Source of the DNA: Bigelowiella natans CCMP2755
Lineage: Eukaryota > Cercozoa > Chlorarachniophyceae
NCBI GenBank assembly: GCA_000320545.1
Contig: ADNK01001860.1
Span: forward strand, 16,001 to 80,000
Length of the DNA stretch: 64,000 bases
Direction: 5' to 3'
Under the pieces are notes generated by a model that saw only the letters and a list, made by a program, of their open reading frames with translations, was not told the origin of the DNA and searched no databases. Made by a program: the position numbers and the translations under genes. This document shows positions 37,552 through 49,379 of this stretch, piece by piece (position 1 is the first letter of the stretch; each line of letters starts with the position of its first letter).

Positions 37552-37837
37552 TGTTGGGAGGAAAAGGGGGAGGATCCTTTGATTGTACACGAGATATTCT
37601 GTATGTGCGACACAGAAATCATTCTTGACGTAGGGAAAATTTACATTCCATTTATGCTGGAAATTGGAGTTGACGTACAAAAAAATCACAGGGCATTTTG
37701 CGGTCGTCGTCACAAGATTTCCCATTATCGAGACTACGAGTACCTCTTCAGCTTAAACCCGATACCCTCTTCTCGCCCCCCCTTGAAGGCGGAATCCCTC
37801 TCCCCCCTGCGCGCTTCCTCCCGAGGAAGAACCCGCG

Positions 37838-39186
37838 ATGATCAACGAGTTCTTAAGGTGGCATTTGATTTTCTGGTGTTCTTCGTTGGTGTGGTCAGAT
37901 CGCTGTTCCATTCCTTTGCATCCTCTTGCTCTACTATGTCAATGATATTAGGGTGCTGGCAGCTGCGCTTGCCATAGTGGCGTTGATTTTTGCAATCATG
38001 TCCATCGTTCGGGGACAATGGAGCGTTGCAGACGTACACATGTTTCAGTTTCCTGGTCAGTACGCGTATATGAGTAAGCTGTGATGCAAATGACTTCTTA
38101 TCCTTTGATGAACGGATTGCAAATCCTTACATCTCATAAAACATTGGCCCTCAAAGCCCAAGCTCTTTCTCACATTATCATTTGGAATGTATGCTCATCG
38201 AAGGAGTATATACATATATTTTAACATACCTATGCAGGGCCGGAAAGAACCCCAGACACGACTGTTGACTTCGGACTATATGCCTACAAAGCGTACCTTT
38301 TCGGTGCGAAAGATGCAGAGTGGCATCTGTACACAAAGATTCAGCAGACCGACAACGTCAAATATCTTGAAATGGCAGGAGAGGCTGTCTGGTAAGTTCC
38401 GTTGCATGTTATACTGACATCTGTTTGTATGTGCAAGAGTCGAAGCGATTTTACGTTAGAGTCAAGACCTTCTTTTTACTTTAGATGCAAAATACAGGCC
38501 CTTAATACGTACATTTGATCAAACAGTTTCGCAATGGTTGGCTGTGAAACGTGCCTTTCGTTGTACATACTCTACGGGCTTCTAAGGGCATTTTATTATG
38601 GATGGACAATGTGGACAGCACGTCTGATACAAGGTATAGACATCAAACAAGCCGCACGCGAGAAATTTAATCATAACATGCTGACTTGGAGTTGCGTGGT
38701 TTTTTTGACCAGACGACTCATGGTCTACACTAGTCGAAGATTGCATCCTAATCGGCCTCAACTTTCTTGCTTGCACCACCGCCATCCTAGCTGTTTGTTT
38801 TTGGGGAGTTGCGGGACACAATGCTTCGCAGAAGATACAGTTGAGTGAATTTCTACGAATTCAGCTTTTTAAGAACACAATGCATTCCGTAGACCACATT
38901 CATTCGAAACGTTTATTGCTTGACCTTAGAATGAGTAGAAAACTTGTGTGTGCTAAAAAACAGAGCTGCATTAACGAGTCTTCCTGTCCCCGCAGTGGCT
39001 GCAGAGGCTTCGTATGGTCTCTCCTTTACGTATGCAATCATTGCTACACTGTCATCTTTCCTCTGTTGCGTCCTCCAGATTTTCATTTATTTGAGGAACT
39101 CCACCAAAAGGGAGCATGGTTTTGCTGGTGGATTGATTCCCAACTACGATACTTTCGGTTCTTCATCCGCACCAATGCCGTTATGA
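37838..39186 (+). CDS. Four-TM membrane protein, unknown
   Basis: Exons 37899-38055, 38238-38391, 38527-38633, 38713-38888 and 39007-39186 join in phase. They encode about 258 residues with hydrophobic segments near PFLCILLLYYVND, LAAALAIVALIFAIMSIV, CLSLYILYGLLRAFYYG, CILIGLNFLACTTAILAVCF and YAIIATLSSFLCCVLQIFIY. A loop of roughly 60-70 residues after the second segment holds DTTVDFGLYAYKAYLFGA. The C-terminal tail is polar. The layout recalls claudin/SUR7-type tetraspans, but no signature settles it. The true first exon is not identified; ATG 37838 (MINEFLR) is only a candidate and does not splice in phase to 37899. The donor at 38888 is also weak. Confidence 0.6.
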
Positions 39187-40237
39187 CTCGTAACGAGTAC
39201 CCTCGTTATGGCCCTCTACGATTTGAAGGTTGGCTAAACAACATTAAGACGTATACTCGGGGATCAAAGTTGGGCCGTAGGTGCTTTCATGAGAATATAA
39301 ATTATATTATCTAGATTATTCATGATTTCACGACTGCGATGGTCCCCAGAAGTTTTCGGCAGTTTTATCTGATATGAAAGACTAGGCAAACAATATGAAA
39401 CAACTGACATAAAATTTAAACCGGCGCTTGATATAATTATCTATTGACATTGAAATACTATAATCTAGTAATGTTCACCACTCCTGTGCCGTTTACATGC
39501 ACGTATCATGTGCGCGTGTCTGCACGTACGGCACGCATTATTCACAATCGTGGCGCATGTGTAAACAATGAGCTGTTAAATTTGGCTCTTTTCTTCTCGA
39601 TGCATGTGTTTTCTTTAGTTGCATTCTGTTCACACATACACATTCGGTAACGTGCGCACCGAATTAAGCGCACATTATGGCATTGCATGTCACTGTGTAG
39701 CATTATTGAGAGCACTCAGCCCACCACATTCTAGCATAATTGCACATAGAGTATACCGAGAGCTAGCAGCGACGATAAGAGACACTATGGCAGCGCAAGT
39801 GTAATGTGCATCGGCACACGTGCATGTGAAATCATTTTATTGCACATTCAAGTATGTCACATTTAAAGGCCTTCAGTCATAGTCACAGTTATTATGAAAG
39901 CTGCAACCATATCTAGCATATGCGACACGATGGGATGTACAAACAACGAATATAACCATGAGCTCATGACTTGGAATATTTTGAATATAATGTGAATTTA
40001 CACGGTTTCCATAACATTGCAACGCTCGCGTAAGGAAAGCAAGGAAATCCTACGGATGAATTTGGTCGGTCGCAATGAGCGCTTTACATTAATTTACATG
40101 TTTTTTAGAAGAGTATAATCTTTGTTACGAAGTCATATAATCTAGCCAAGACTTTGGAATTCAAATAATCCAAATCCAAATCCAAATCCAAAAATTCACA
40201 TGTCAATTCACTTGCCATCAGGAAATTATCATCATAT
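39187..40237. other. Tail-to-tail gap, four-TM / DUF1769
   Basis: No gene seen. It contains GTGC/GCAC words and a short hexamer tract of AATCCA units at about 40166-40191. Confidence 0.5.
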
Positions 40238-41618
40238 TTATTTTAACCGTACAGTGCTTTTGGAGCGTGGTAGAGATTTTCCTGCAAGATCGTGATATCG
40301 TTTGCGTGCATCTTTATTCGATAATATGAAATTGAATAAATATTTCTTGTTTTCGTGATTGTGCATAGCCTTGCTTCCGACGAGATCCCCTTCAGTCTGA
40401 AATTTGGTCGGTTGTTAATTTGATAAAAAGTGATGGGTGGCGAATCTACAGGTTGATTTGTGCTACCATGTACGCAACAATCCTCAGAGGCAAGTCCCTC
40501 CAATATTGCGTGAGATCCATTGGCTTCACTCCTGGAATGCCTCGTACCTGTGCGAACAACAATGGGGAAACCAATAAACATTACTGACAGGTTTGGCAGA
40601 GGCTGATGGAACTTACCATCCAAGAGAACAAGTCCAGGTTTCCGTTATGTAGGGAAAACGAGTAGCACGCTTCTTCTCCTCCCTTAAAAGAAAATATATC
40701 CTTTATATTTCGTTTTCGTCTTGTTTTCATCCCTGCCTCTTCTTCGGGGAACATTGCTACCCCAATTGGTGGTGGCTCTTCACACTTTTTACTATCGTCT
40801 GTTTTGCATGCCTCCAATTCTGGCGAGCCGCTTTTACTATCGTCTGTTTTGCATCCCTCTAATTCTGTCGAGCCACCACCCTCAGCTTCTTCTTCTTTCT
40901 TGGAACTATTTTTAGATGTCTCTACGAAAGTGTCTGCGGCGATATATAATGGGAAACTAATATGCGGAAGCTGTTTCTCATCGCCGAAGCTGTAATGTAA
41001 TATTGCCCCCCGCATCATATTTATTGCGTTCAAGACAAGGCTACACATGGTACGACGCACGAAACCTAATTTCATCTTATTTTCGTCTGCAAGTTTGGGT
41101 TCCTCATATCCAAGCTCGCAACCAATCCAAATCTGAATGTGATATTCGAACACAAAAATCATCTTCTTGCATGGTAGTTTTAGCAGCGATCAACGTAAAC
41201 GTACCATTTTCCCTTTCAATTCTTCGGTGCTTATCTTGAATTTTCCTTGTATTTGCAAACTAAACAATCTTTGATATCCACCAAAGTATTTCTGATACTC
41301 CTCGGATAACACTGACTTATCTTGGGGTCGAAGCTTGAAAATTGCCTGCCCTTTGAATATTTTGCTTTCGAAAGGAATTCCCTCTAAGGAGTTAACCTCC
41401 ATTTCTTGTCTTCTTTCTCCGGGAGTGCAAAACACGTCCTGCAAACTGATGTGCTCGAAATGTTGGCCTCCATACTTATCCCGGATCAGTTTAGGCTCTT
41501 CTGCCTCATAGTTTATCTGTGTGCTGCTTGTACTGGTTTCTATCTGGACTTCCGAAGGCGGCGCTGGCTTCTTGGAGCCCCTTGTGACTGTACGGGATGC
41601 GACCTTGAAGAAGGACAT
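40238..41618 (-). CDS. DUF1769 family protein
   Basis: Four minus-strand exons (41618-41205, 41132-40617, 40547-40467, 40396-40238) join in phase into 389 residues. The order of conserved segments matches DUF1769 of fungi and protists: RLFSLQIQGKFK, then IWIGCELG, LHYSFGD..LPHISFPL, YSFSLHNGNLDLFSW, then IPGVKPMDLTQYWRDLPLRI, and the end segment KKYLFNFILSNKD. The family is uncharacterised. The middle (about 210-270) is an acidic, low-complexity insert containing a near-exact internal repeat (ELEGCKTDDSK / ELEACKTDDSK). The Met at 41618 is the first in frame; no signal peptide is seen. Introns are 70-150 bp without microsatellites. Possible readings that end early after the second exon are ruled out by the good fit of exon 3. 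Confidence 0.83.
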
Positions 41619-42537
41619 GGATTGCTTTCAGTGCAATGCGTCCGGGAACTGGTTCAGGCTCGGGCAGACCACAGAATATCGAGAACACTCTTAGTGACAC
41701 ACGCCCGCTCGTGACTCGCCACCACGTTGCAGCTGAGTGTCTCATACCGCTCAGGAAGCAAAACTTTCCTGCGACTGGGATCGGTGCAATCGATTTCTAA
41801 GTGACGACATCAGTTTTTACCTTACTTTAGATAATTTACACCACCATCCTGCTCAATTAAAATCTCGCAAGTTTCGGTAACTCTTACATGTTGTTGACAA
41901 GTGCAGCAAATTTCTAAGCTGCTGCAGCCTTCGTTTCGGAAAAAAGAAGGATGCAACTTCTCGTGTTATGGACCCAAAAAACTCTCATGCGACACAAAAG
42001 TACGCGGAAATCAGGAAATCCCCGATGTTCGCATAGAAATGCTCACATTTCTTGTGAAGCGGGGCTTATTAGGGACTTGTAAACGCCGGGTTTAATTCCG
42101 GTTTACCGGCTCTGATGAATTCAATGAAATTATTAACAGGATCTACTCCTAAGACAAATATCTTTCTGTAATCAATACGAGAGCAATCATCATTATCTCA
42201 CAGAGAAGAAATCACCGTTCATCTTGGCGACTTCGGGGGTAATCGCCATGCCGTTGATCCTGAAACCCTGGTTATATATGTAGCTGGCATTGTTTCTCTC
42301 CGCGTTGTGACCCGTCATGATTGTACTTAAATCGTAAGGAAGTTTCATGGGAAATCGGCGAGAGAAGAAGAAAGGGAAAAGAGTGTCGTATTACAAATTT
42401 ATCTTTTCGATTTTCAACCGTATTCCATCCGTTCTCTTGAGGTGGGCCTCTCCTCCCGCATCCCCACATGCCTCCACTCTATTTTCCATTTCAAAAAATT
42501 AGTTATCTATGGTGTTCCTTCAGGTAAATATCCTAGC
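41619..42537. other. Head-to-head gap, DUF1769 / cyclodeaminase
   Basis: Promoter-side gap between divergent genes. Several open stretches exist on both strands, but none shows a recognisable motif or a splice-consistent extension. Confidence 0.45.
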
Positions 42538-43609
42538 ATGATCGGAAGAAGTGTACTGCGCGCTGCATCCAAAGGGATTCGCACGCAATGGCGTGCGTTT
42601 GCTTCAGTTGCCCCTCCGAAGCTCTTCAGTTATGATGTAGATAACTCATACCACATACTTATCATCGGAAATACCAACAAATGTTTACCTTGGAAGCATG
42701 TTGCTATAGCGATTCTCGAAGATCGAAGACTCTCATCTCCCTCTTTGCCTTGTTCTCTTACGTAGGAGATTACGGCAAATGTAAAAGAAAAACACGCAAT
42801 TGAGTCCGTTGAAGCAGCTTTTGGCATGCTTGCTAAAGGGAAAGTAAGTAATGTAACGTTGAGTCACGGGAACTTTGTCCTCCAGAAGACAAAATAACAT
42901 TGGGATATGGAAAGAATCAAGTTTTAACACAGAGAATTCGTGCAGGTTGATGTACCGATTCCTATGCACATTGGAATTGAAGAAAGTCCTGAGGCAGGGC
43001 CAGGAGATTGCCATATTAAGGGCGGGTTGTACCTACATAATTTCGTTTCAAATTTATTCGAGTCACTATTGTGACAATTTGCTCTTCCAGCTACGTGTAT
43101 GGAACGAAAACATGGACAGTAAAGCTTGCAAATGTCAGTTTTTATAAAAACGTTGAAAAAGGACTTCCACCAGGTAAAGTTTAGGGGGCTGTGTATCTCA
43201 GACTGCGCCTTTGGCTTAGTAGAATAGAGTGAGATGAGGATTAATATTTTCATTTTAGGTTCAGGCATTTTTGTTGTAATCGATGCGACAAATGGTTTTC
43301 CTTTGGCTATTTTCCAGGTAATTCTAAATTTTAGTGATTTCCATTTCCTTAAATGTGAATATAACTCAGGAAAATCGATATCTTACCGACCTACGCACAG
43401 GCGCCGCTGGCGCTGTTAGCGTGAAGCACTTTGCTGCGTAATTTATTAACTAATTGTCTGTCTCTATCTCTGACTTTGATAGTGTTCGCAGACCACATCA
43501 TAACAAAGTATGTTTCCTGGGCACTGGGATGATTGCTGGTGCAATGGCACGAGCAAGGTATGATTTCTGTTACCTATCCTTCGATCTTTCGGCCTCTTCT
43601 CTACGATTC

Positions 43610-43648
<39 letters not shown>

Positions 43649-44653
43649 CAAGAGCAAGATGAGGGGGATGCATGGAAAAGCTTCATTAACGTAATATTGT
43701 TCTACCCAGCTCGGAAGTTCATAAATGGACTGACGCTTACTGCTATGGATTGGATACAAAAATGACGGAGAGTTTTTGTAAGGAGATGGAAGGTAGAACT
43801 ATATGAAGGTATAGTACATATTTCACAAGCGTGATGGTTTTAATTTCAGCGGACCTTGGCTTCAAGTTTCACGTGTGCGAAAGCGCTGAGGAGGCAGTCT
43901 CTTCGGCGGATGTCGTGTTCACCCAGACACCAGGAAGCAAGTAAATAGCATTAAAAGTCGATATTGAAAGAGGTTTTCATCGGTATCATCATTAAGACTA
44001 AAACGGCCCTCCCCATCAACAGGCAAGTGCTGGAAATGGGATGGCTCAAACCTCACGCAACGATAATCGCTTCGGGCACAGACCAAGTGAGTATTGATAA
44101 CGATATTCAAACTCCAGTTCTCTCGCGAATAGATACGTTTTCCTCAATGGCTATATGATTGAAATTATTCAGCCCACCAAAAACGAGATTCCTGCGGATG
44201 TAATGGCGAACTCAAAGGTACGTCTGTGAATCAATCAATTTACAAGAAGAGCATTTATCGAAGGATGAATGTGTGTTGCTTCCCCTACTCGCAGATGGTG
44301 TGTGACCTTGTACGTCAGTGCAAACTTGTCGGAGAGCTTCGCACGGCTATTAAGGAAGGCACGGTTAGGAATCAACCTGACTGTTCCACGAAAGCATATC
44401 TTTAACAAGTTGAAATACTTCACAGATGAAAGAAGAAGACGTCTATGCAGAGATTGGAGAAGTTGTCAACGGGAGCAAACCAGGCCGTGAGGTAGAATTC
44501 AATGCGTTCTCTTGCCTGAAGCGATATTCCTAAGTATATGGCGAATATTAGGGCGATGAACTAATTGTGGTTGACCTTACTGGAACCGGAGCTCAAGACG
44601 CTGCAATTGGTCAAGTTGCTGTTGATGTTCTTGTGCACGGAAAGGCGCTGTAG
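42538..44653 (+). CDS. Ornithine cyclodeaminase / mu-crystallin family protein
   Basis: Fourteen exons (42538-42636, 42766-42843, 42946-43025, 43091-43173, 43259-43317, 43370-43437, 43483-43557, 43710-43792, 43850-43940, 44023-44086, 44173-44217, 44295-44363, 44426-44491, 44552-44653) join in phase into 353 residues. The family includes ornithine cyclodeaminase, alanine dehydrogenase and ketimine reductase (mu-crystallin), all NAD(P)-dependent. Landmarks are GYVYGTKTWTVKL, KGLPPGSGIFVVIDATNG, ENRYLTDLRTGAA, a Rossmann GTGMIAGAMARA, then TQTPGSK, IIASGTDQ, and VVDLTGTGAQDAA near the end. The basic, Arg/Ser/Ala-rich start (IGRSVLRAASKGIRTQWR) looks like a mitochondrial targeting peptide, so a mitochondrial role in amino-acid or imino-acid metabolism is inferred. 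The exact substrate cannot be read from sequence. The intron before exon 8 carries a CA repeat. Confidence 0.92.
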
Positions 44654-45250
44654 GATAAGTCATGGAGTTTTGGATGAAGAGGAGATAGTTTATGCAAGGC
44701 CAAATGATACTGATTTCATTTGGATTCTTGCATACATGCACGAATTGCAATGTTGACATAGCCAATAAGCGCAATAACAACGTACTCAGCCAAGGATATG
44801 GATGTTATAGTTGCATGTTACCGTCTATATATAGCGCAACATGGCCGATTTCACACTCAGGAGATACGATAAATTACGTCTCGGTCCCTTGCGCAGGTCT
44901 AGAGCTAGAGAGGTGCATGGTGCATGGCCTCGTGTTCCAATCTGTGTGCAGCATTGCTAGATTGCGACGCTACGTCCCGTTTGTGGTTATGAGACGGATG
45001 TAATGAATTCATTTTTTCAATAGTCCTCCTTATGTCCTTATGTAGCTATCTAGCTATGCAAAGTTACATCCAGCGCAGGTTTACAGAATGCACTGTGCAT
45101 GCTAGCATGCAGATTGTGTCTGATGCAACCTTTCCTATATTGCGCTAGCTCTTCATGCATTGGTACAACGTACGTAACGGTTTAAAAATTTCATTTTCTT
45201 TTGTCATGAACCATCTTCATTAATTTAGCAAATCATGTAGCGAGGTCGAC
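44654..45250. other. Tail-to-tail gap, cyclodeaminase / 2OG oxygenase
   Basis: No gene seen. It contains one exact CATGCTAGCATG palindrome at 45098-45109. Confidence 0.5.
45098..45109. repeat. CATGCTAGCATG palindrome, copy 2
   Basis: Exact 12-bp palindrome in a tail-to-tail gap, 142 bp from the stop codon of the minus-strand oxygenase gene. Confidence 0.9.
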
Positions 45251-46132
45251 TCAGCGGCGCCGTTGATTTTTATTGCTCCTCTGGGCTTTAGTTGATCCCT
45301 TACCAGCCAATTTGTTTTGTTTTTTCTGATTTCTTACGCCTATTGATTCAAACCCATCTTCATGGAAGTTACTGTTTCTACTATAACCACGATGAGCATA
45401 TGTTAGTTTCAAAATGGTTCTTTCGCCCCTTTTCACTTGTGTGACCCTATGCATAGGTCCTGATTCACCTGCTTGCACAGCAATTACAGAGTTTGGCTCT
45501 GTGTGGACGAAGTCCAGATCGCCATTTAAGCTTAACCATTCAGTACGTGTGTATCCGCATTGATTTTCGACAGTGAAAACGATCTCTACTTGAGCAGGTT
45601 CGAATAAGACATCGTCACGATGCCACTCCATACCACTTCCAGCCGGATAGACACGCAATTCTATTGGTAGTTCCGTAGGGACAAGATCATTTATTCCAAG
45701 AATTTGACCTAATTTCTGGACAATTTCATCCTGCTTGAAAAATTTGTACGAGCAACTTTTTTCATCCAGGCGAGCGCCCATCCGTCCTGTGGCTATGGAC
45801 CCTTGTTCCTTTTTTATTTTAGGTCGCAGCTGCCTGCACTCTGCCAGAACATCCTCGAACTGTTTCTGCTCGAGGAAGTTTCTATGGTACTTTATTCCTC
45901 CTCTTTTGACAAAATTCTTCGTCTGGATTTGTGGGGCTCTTTGTACCGCCTGGCCTGTCAGAGCGTCTGACCGGCTTACCTTCATCTTCGATTTCCAGCA
46001 ACGAAAATGATTTTTGAGGAGCCGCGAGCATGAAACATCAGTCGCGAGGAGACATAAAAGAGGAATACAAAGACTCCATCGTCGTATACAGGCTCTATTC
46101 GACGGAAAAAGGCAAATATCGACCCTTGCCAT
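45251..46132 (-). CDS. 2OG-Fe(II) oxygenase (P4H-type), intronless
   Basis: A single exon encodes 293 residues from an ATG at 46132. A signal-anchor-like segment (WSLCIPLLCLLATDV) occupies residues 19-33. The catalytic core reads ELRVYPAGSGMEWHRDD, giving iron ligands His171 and Asp173; a second His at 228 (GPMHRV); and KRGERTILKLTY, whose Arg238 is the likely 2-oxoglutarate contact. Such enzymes hydroxylate proteins or small molecules. The distal motif resembles small algal and bacterial 2OG oxygenases more than collagen P4H. The C-terminal tail (NQKKQNKL.. to NKNQRRR) is highly basic. It is one of only two genes here without introns in the coding part. A reading frame extends upstream without an ATG. 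Confidence 0.82.
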   Translation of the reverse strand: MARVDICLFPSNRACIRRWSLCIPLLCLLATDVSCSRLLKNHFRCWKSKMKVSRSDALTGQAVQRAPQIQTKNFVKRGGIKYHRNFLEQKQFEDVLAECRQLRPKIKKEQGSIATGRMGARLDEKSCSYKFFKQDEIVQKLGQILGINDLVPTELPIELRVYPAGSGMEWHRDDVLFEPAQVEIVFTVENQCGYTRTEWLSLNGDLDFVHTEPNSVIAVQAGESGPMHRVTQVKRGERTILKLTYAHRGYSRNSNFHEDGFESIGVRNQKKQNKLAGKGSTKAQRSNKNQRRR

Positions 46133-47132
46133 TGGCTGGCTGGGGGAAGGCACGTAGCAAAAACTTTCGGGTATTATGAATAATGTGTCGGAAGCTACAA
46201 GATACGAATCGGAATCCAAGAAATTCGCCGGTTTGCCGGTTGTTTGTTACGAATCCCCGCTATTTTCCTGCCAGTAACATGAAAGAAACATGGCCGTACA
46301 TGTATAAACCAACGTCCTTCGTTTCCAACGATACGGTACGAGTACATGTGTGAGAAGGAAGTTGTGGTACTTGAGACTACATGATTACTCGTAATACCAC
46401 ACTCATACCACACTCTTATTGCAGATGAGCTGAATGGTGAAGTGCGAAAACTTTCGTCGTTTCTGAATTTTCGCTGGCATTTTCTGAACATTACAGACGT
46501 TAGCCGCTACTGTCGCGTACACATGTGCATAGACTACCTTTCTCTCCTGGTTGTGTTCGCACAACTTGTTTCCCATTTTGTTTCGAACCCTCTTGTGTGC
46601 ATTGCGAAATCAGTGCACATCAGCGGCTCGCAATCTCGAGGTCACATCATAGACTCGATAAGACCAGGCATTATTTTTGCCGAAAACTCACTAATGCAGA
46701 AAGTGTTTGAAAATAGCTTGGGAGCAAGAGGTTCAGAGGAAAAGCTTTACGTCTTGTTTTGAGTGAAGTAATCTCGCGCAAGTTCCGTTCCGACCGGTAA
46801 GCAATTGCATGTCGTCCTCGGTGATTGCCCTACAATGTTCAATGATATCTGCTTATCTTCCAAAATACATGGAGATTTTGGCAGCGTTTCTTCCGACTGT
46901 GCTGCAAAAGTACGGCATCGAAGATTCCAGGGAATCCTAGGGAATCCCCTAAAAAATGACGTGGATGCGGGCAATTATTGGAAGAGACAACTCGATTCGA
47001 TATTCTTTGCGTGAAAACGGCTGAGATTCTGTGTTGGTATTATGCTGTGGTTAAGTTTTCTCTCTATGCTTGCATTTTCCTCCTCGTCGGACCGCCCCTC
47101 TTGCAACACTTCGAAGCGAAGCCCGTCGAGGA
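46133..47132. other. Head-to-head gap, oxygenase / zinc-finger gene
   Basis: Divergent promoter region. I see no gene with motifs. An untranslated or small coding 5' exon of the zinc-finger gene may lie here. Confidence 0.45.
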
Positions 47133-48599
47133 ATGCACAGGGCAAAGATGCAAATTTCTAGACCCCAGCAAGCGCCACACGCTGCGTCTCACGTTTCAGA
47201 CTATCGATATTCTACTTTTCCAGGTCCTGTGACATCATCCATCAACTCCAGCTTGACACGTCGGCTCGACAAGAAGCGAGGGAAAGAAGCAGCAAGATGG
47301 CATTGTCCTTTGGGTTGCGGAAAATATTATCGGAAAAGTAGTTCCCGTTCTATACAGAAGCATCGCGTGACCTGCTTCAACAACTACATGCGTGTCCAAT
47401 CTCCAGGGTGTACTCATATCTTTGAAAATGATCTTCGCCTCCAAATTCTAAAGAACGCTAACGCAGATGGACGCCCTTCTGTGGATCCTGAAAAATATAC
47501 TGCCTCTTACAGCAGTTTATGGAACACTGTAGTCCACTTCTTCTGCGTCGGAGGTGTTAGGGGGAAAATCTTGTCAACCTTTCGCTCGCCACTCTGCACT
47601 GTCCCAGAAACCGAGCTACGCTACCAATGCGGCCAAATCCTCATTCACGCCGCGAAATCTGAAACTGAAATGGTTCAAATGATGGTCTCAAACTCAGAAT
47701 TAGTATACTATCATCAGAAGGGTGTAATCGATGGACGTCCGTTGATATTCATCATTGTGGTCTCGGCGAAGTACAAAGGCGACCCTGTAGGAGCTGTGTT
47801 GGGAGACTTTCGAAAAACCTACAAAGCAAAGTGGAACCATGCTGCACAGCAACTTTCTCCAGAGGGAAACTTCTCCTTTGATTTCATGATAGATCGAAGC
47901 TCCAGTAAATGTACCACAGAGCGTCAGATTGGGTTGGGAATCGCACCAAGGAATCAGCCAATCCATTTGAACACACCTTGCCCAAAATGGAAATTATATA
48001 GTGGTAGATTTGCTACCTTGCCCAGGCAATGTAAACCACTATCGGAGTACGAGAGAACATGGAATAAGCAAATAACTAACGAATGGGCACTTCAATCCCA
48101 TTTCAATCGCCATCAACCAAATAAAAGATTCTCCACTGAAATCGGATATGGTTCTGAAAGGGATCCACCAAATGTTTACCATTCAAAACCCTTGAAGCGC
48201 CAGCCGCTAGCGGTACCAAAATTTGAATACCACGAAAGCCATACTGACAAGAAGATTAACATAGCTCAATTAGGAGCAGACAATCACGATCCATTAATAG
48301 GAAAAATACCACCCTCACGAAAACCTCTTCCCACGCGTCCTGTTGTGAGTTGGCAATTTAGCGGCAGCAAATACAGAGAAAACCTGCCTTGCCAACAGTA
48401 TCCTACTGCACAAACTCTGCACCCCACTCAAATTCTGAATGGCAATTTTAGGCCAGCAACTTCCGAACGATTTCCTTCAAGGTCAGGGATGACAACTGGA
48501 GGACTAAAACGGATATTGAACAGATCTACTGGGTATTCGTGGCATATTGATACAGCTGGTGTAAATACAGAGAACCCAGTGAAACGCATTCGACGATGA
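47133..48599 (+). CDS. C2HC zinc-finger protein with a long disordered tail
   Basis: One open exon encodes 488 residues from the first ATG (47133); the frame is open further upstream without a Met. A basic region precedes a zinc-finger-like motif with ligands Cys58, Cys62, His77 and Cys81 (CPLGCGKYY..KHRVTC), spacing C-x3-C-x14-H-x3-C. Residues about 85-270 are moderately conserved-looking and hydrophobic enough to fold (SLWNTVVHFFCVGGVRGKIL, GRPLIFIIVVSAKYKG). The rest is Pro/Ser/Asn/Arg-rich and probably disordered. No family is recognised. The finger suggests binding of nucleic acid or protein. A hidden 5' exon is possible, since there is an acceptor-like site at about 47224. No transposase motifs are seen. 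Confidence 0.65.
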   Translation: MHRAKMQISRPQQAPHAASHVSDYRYSTFPGPVTSSINSSLTRRLDKKRGKEAARWHCPLGCGKYYRKSSSRSIQKHRVTCFNNYMRVQSPGCTHIFENDLRLQILKNANADGRPSVDPEKYTASYSSLWNTVVHFFCVGGVRGKILSTFRSPLCTVPETELRYQCGQILIHAAKSETEMVQMMVSNSELVYYHQKGVIDGRPLIFIIVVSAKYKGDPVGAVLGDFRKTYKAKWNHAAQQLSPEGNFSFDFMIDRSSSKCTTERQIGLGIAPRNQPIHLNTPCPKWKLYSGRFATLPRQCKPLSEYERTWNKQITNEWALQSHFNRHQPNKRFSTEIGYGSERDPPNVYHSKPLKRQPLAVPKFEYHESHTDKKINIAQLGADNHDPLIGKIPPSRKPLPTRPVVSWQFSGSKYRENLPCQQYPTAQTLHPTQILNGNFRPATSERFPSRSGMTTGGLKRILNRSTGYSWHIDTAGVNTENPVKRIRR

Positions 48600-48926
48600 C
48601 GAAGTGAAATCCTTACTAGACATTACAATACATAAAAAGAGAGTCCATTGTGTGGTCCATCCATACTAGCATAGTGATCGCTCTGTCATTATAGAAGCAT
48701 CAACACAGTCTGTGAATGGCGTGTGCTAAGGTTAACAACGAATTGTGTAATGTACTCACATGGAAGGGCATGATTGTCTGCGCCAAATTTCACGTGCAAT
48801 CATTCGCAAACTTGTGTCTACATGCAGATTTGTGCATCTGCGCCCGCTCCCGCGCGTAGCCTAACGCTTGGGATCACACGTGCTAGCGTGCAAGCTCAGC
48901 TAGCGCTGCTGTTCACAGTGGTGATA

Positions 48927-48938
48927 CATGCTAGCATG
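48927..48938. repeat. CATGCTAGCATG palindrome, copy 3
   Basis: Exact copy; the next copy begins 31 bp further on. Confidence 0.9.
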
Positions 48939-48957
48939 CAAGAAAGGCTAGAAGGAG

Positions 48958-48969
48958 CATGCTAGCATG
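48958..48969. repeat. CATGCTAGCATG palindrome, copy 4
   Basis: Exact copy, followed by TCTAGACTAG. Copy 1 is likewise followed by TCTAGA. Confidence 0.9.
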
Positions 48970-49367
48970 TCTAGACTAGTAGATGTCATGTTTTCAGACA
49001 GTCATGATTACACGCATGCACACACGCACGCCAGCATGCTAACTAGCTAGCACGAGTAGACGACAGAACTAGAGAAGTGCACAGTCCAGACGTCTGGACG
49101 TGCTAGCGTGGTCAGAGTACGAATGCACAAAAACTCATGCGTGCTAGCAGTGCTAGCGTGCTATGGCTTCTTTGCGCAGCACAGTTGTTTTGCATTTCGC
49201 GATTTGGCTGCTATGTGCACATCTCTAGGTTTAGACATTGCTAGATCGCTAGATCGCCCCTGAAGATTTAGCTCTGAGCTAGCTCTTGTAGAGAGGAACA
49301 AGTTCAATGCTAGAATGCCAGAATGATGGCTTCGACCCCATGACTAGCTAGCTAGATGGCGTGCATA

Positions 49368-49379
49368 CATGCTAGCATG
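49368..49379. repeat. CATGCTAGCATG palindrome, copy 5
   Basis: Exact copy in the same tail-to-tail gap, near TAGCTAGCTAG. Confidence 0.9.

Noticed and set aside
37264-37725. A single unspliced 154-codon frame at the 5' end of the UPF0613 gene
   Set aside because: Only its middle part (37551-37333) is used. The downstream exons fit the family only after the GT donor at 37332.
38841-39314. A plus-strand frame of about 158 codons in the four-TM gene region
   Set aside because: It runs through an intron in the wrong frame for the last exon; the hydrophobic exon at 39007-39186 uses another frame.
40600-40617. A 33-bp intron in the DUF1769 gene directly after the donor at 40616
   Set aside because: Too short, and it leads to an immediate stop. 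The next acceptor (40548) restores the conserved family segment.
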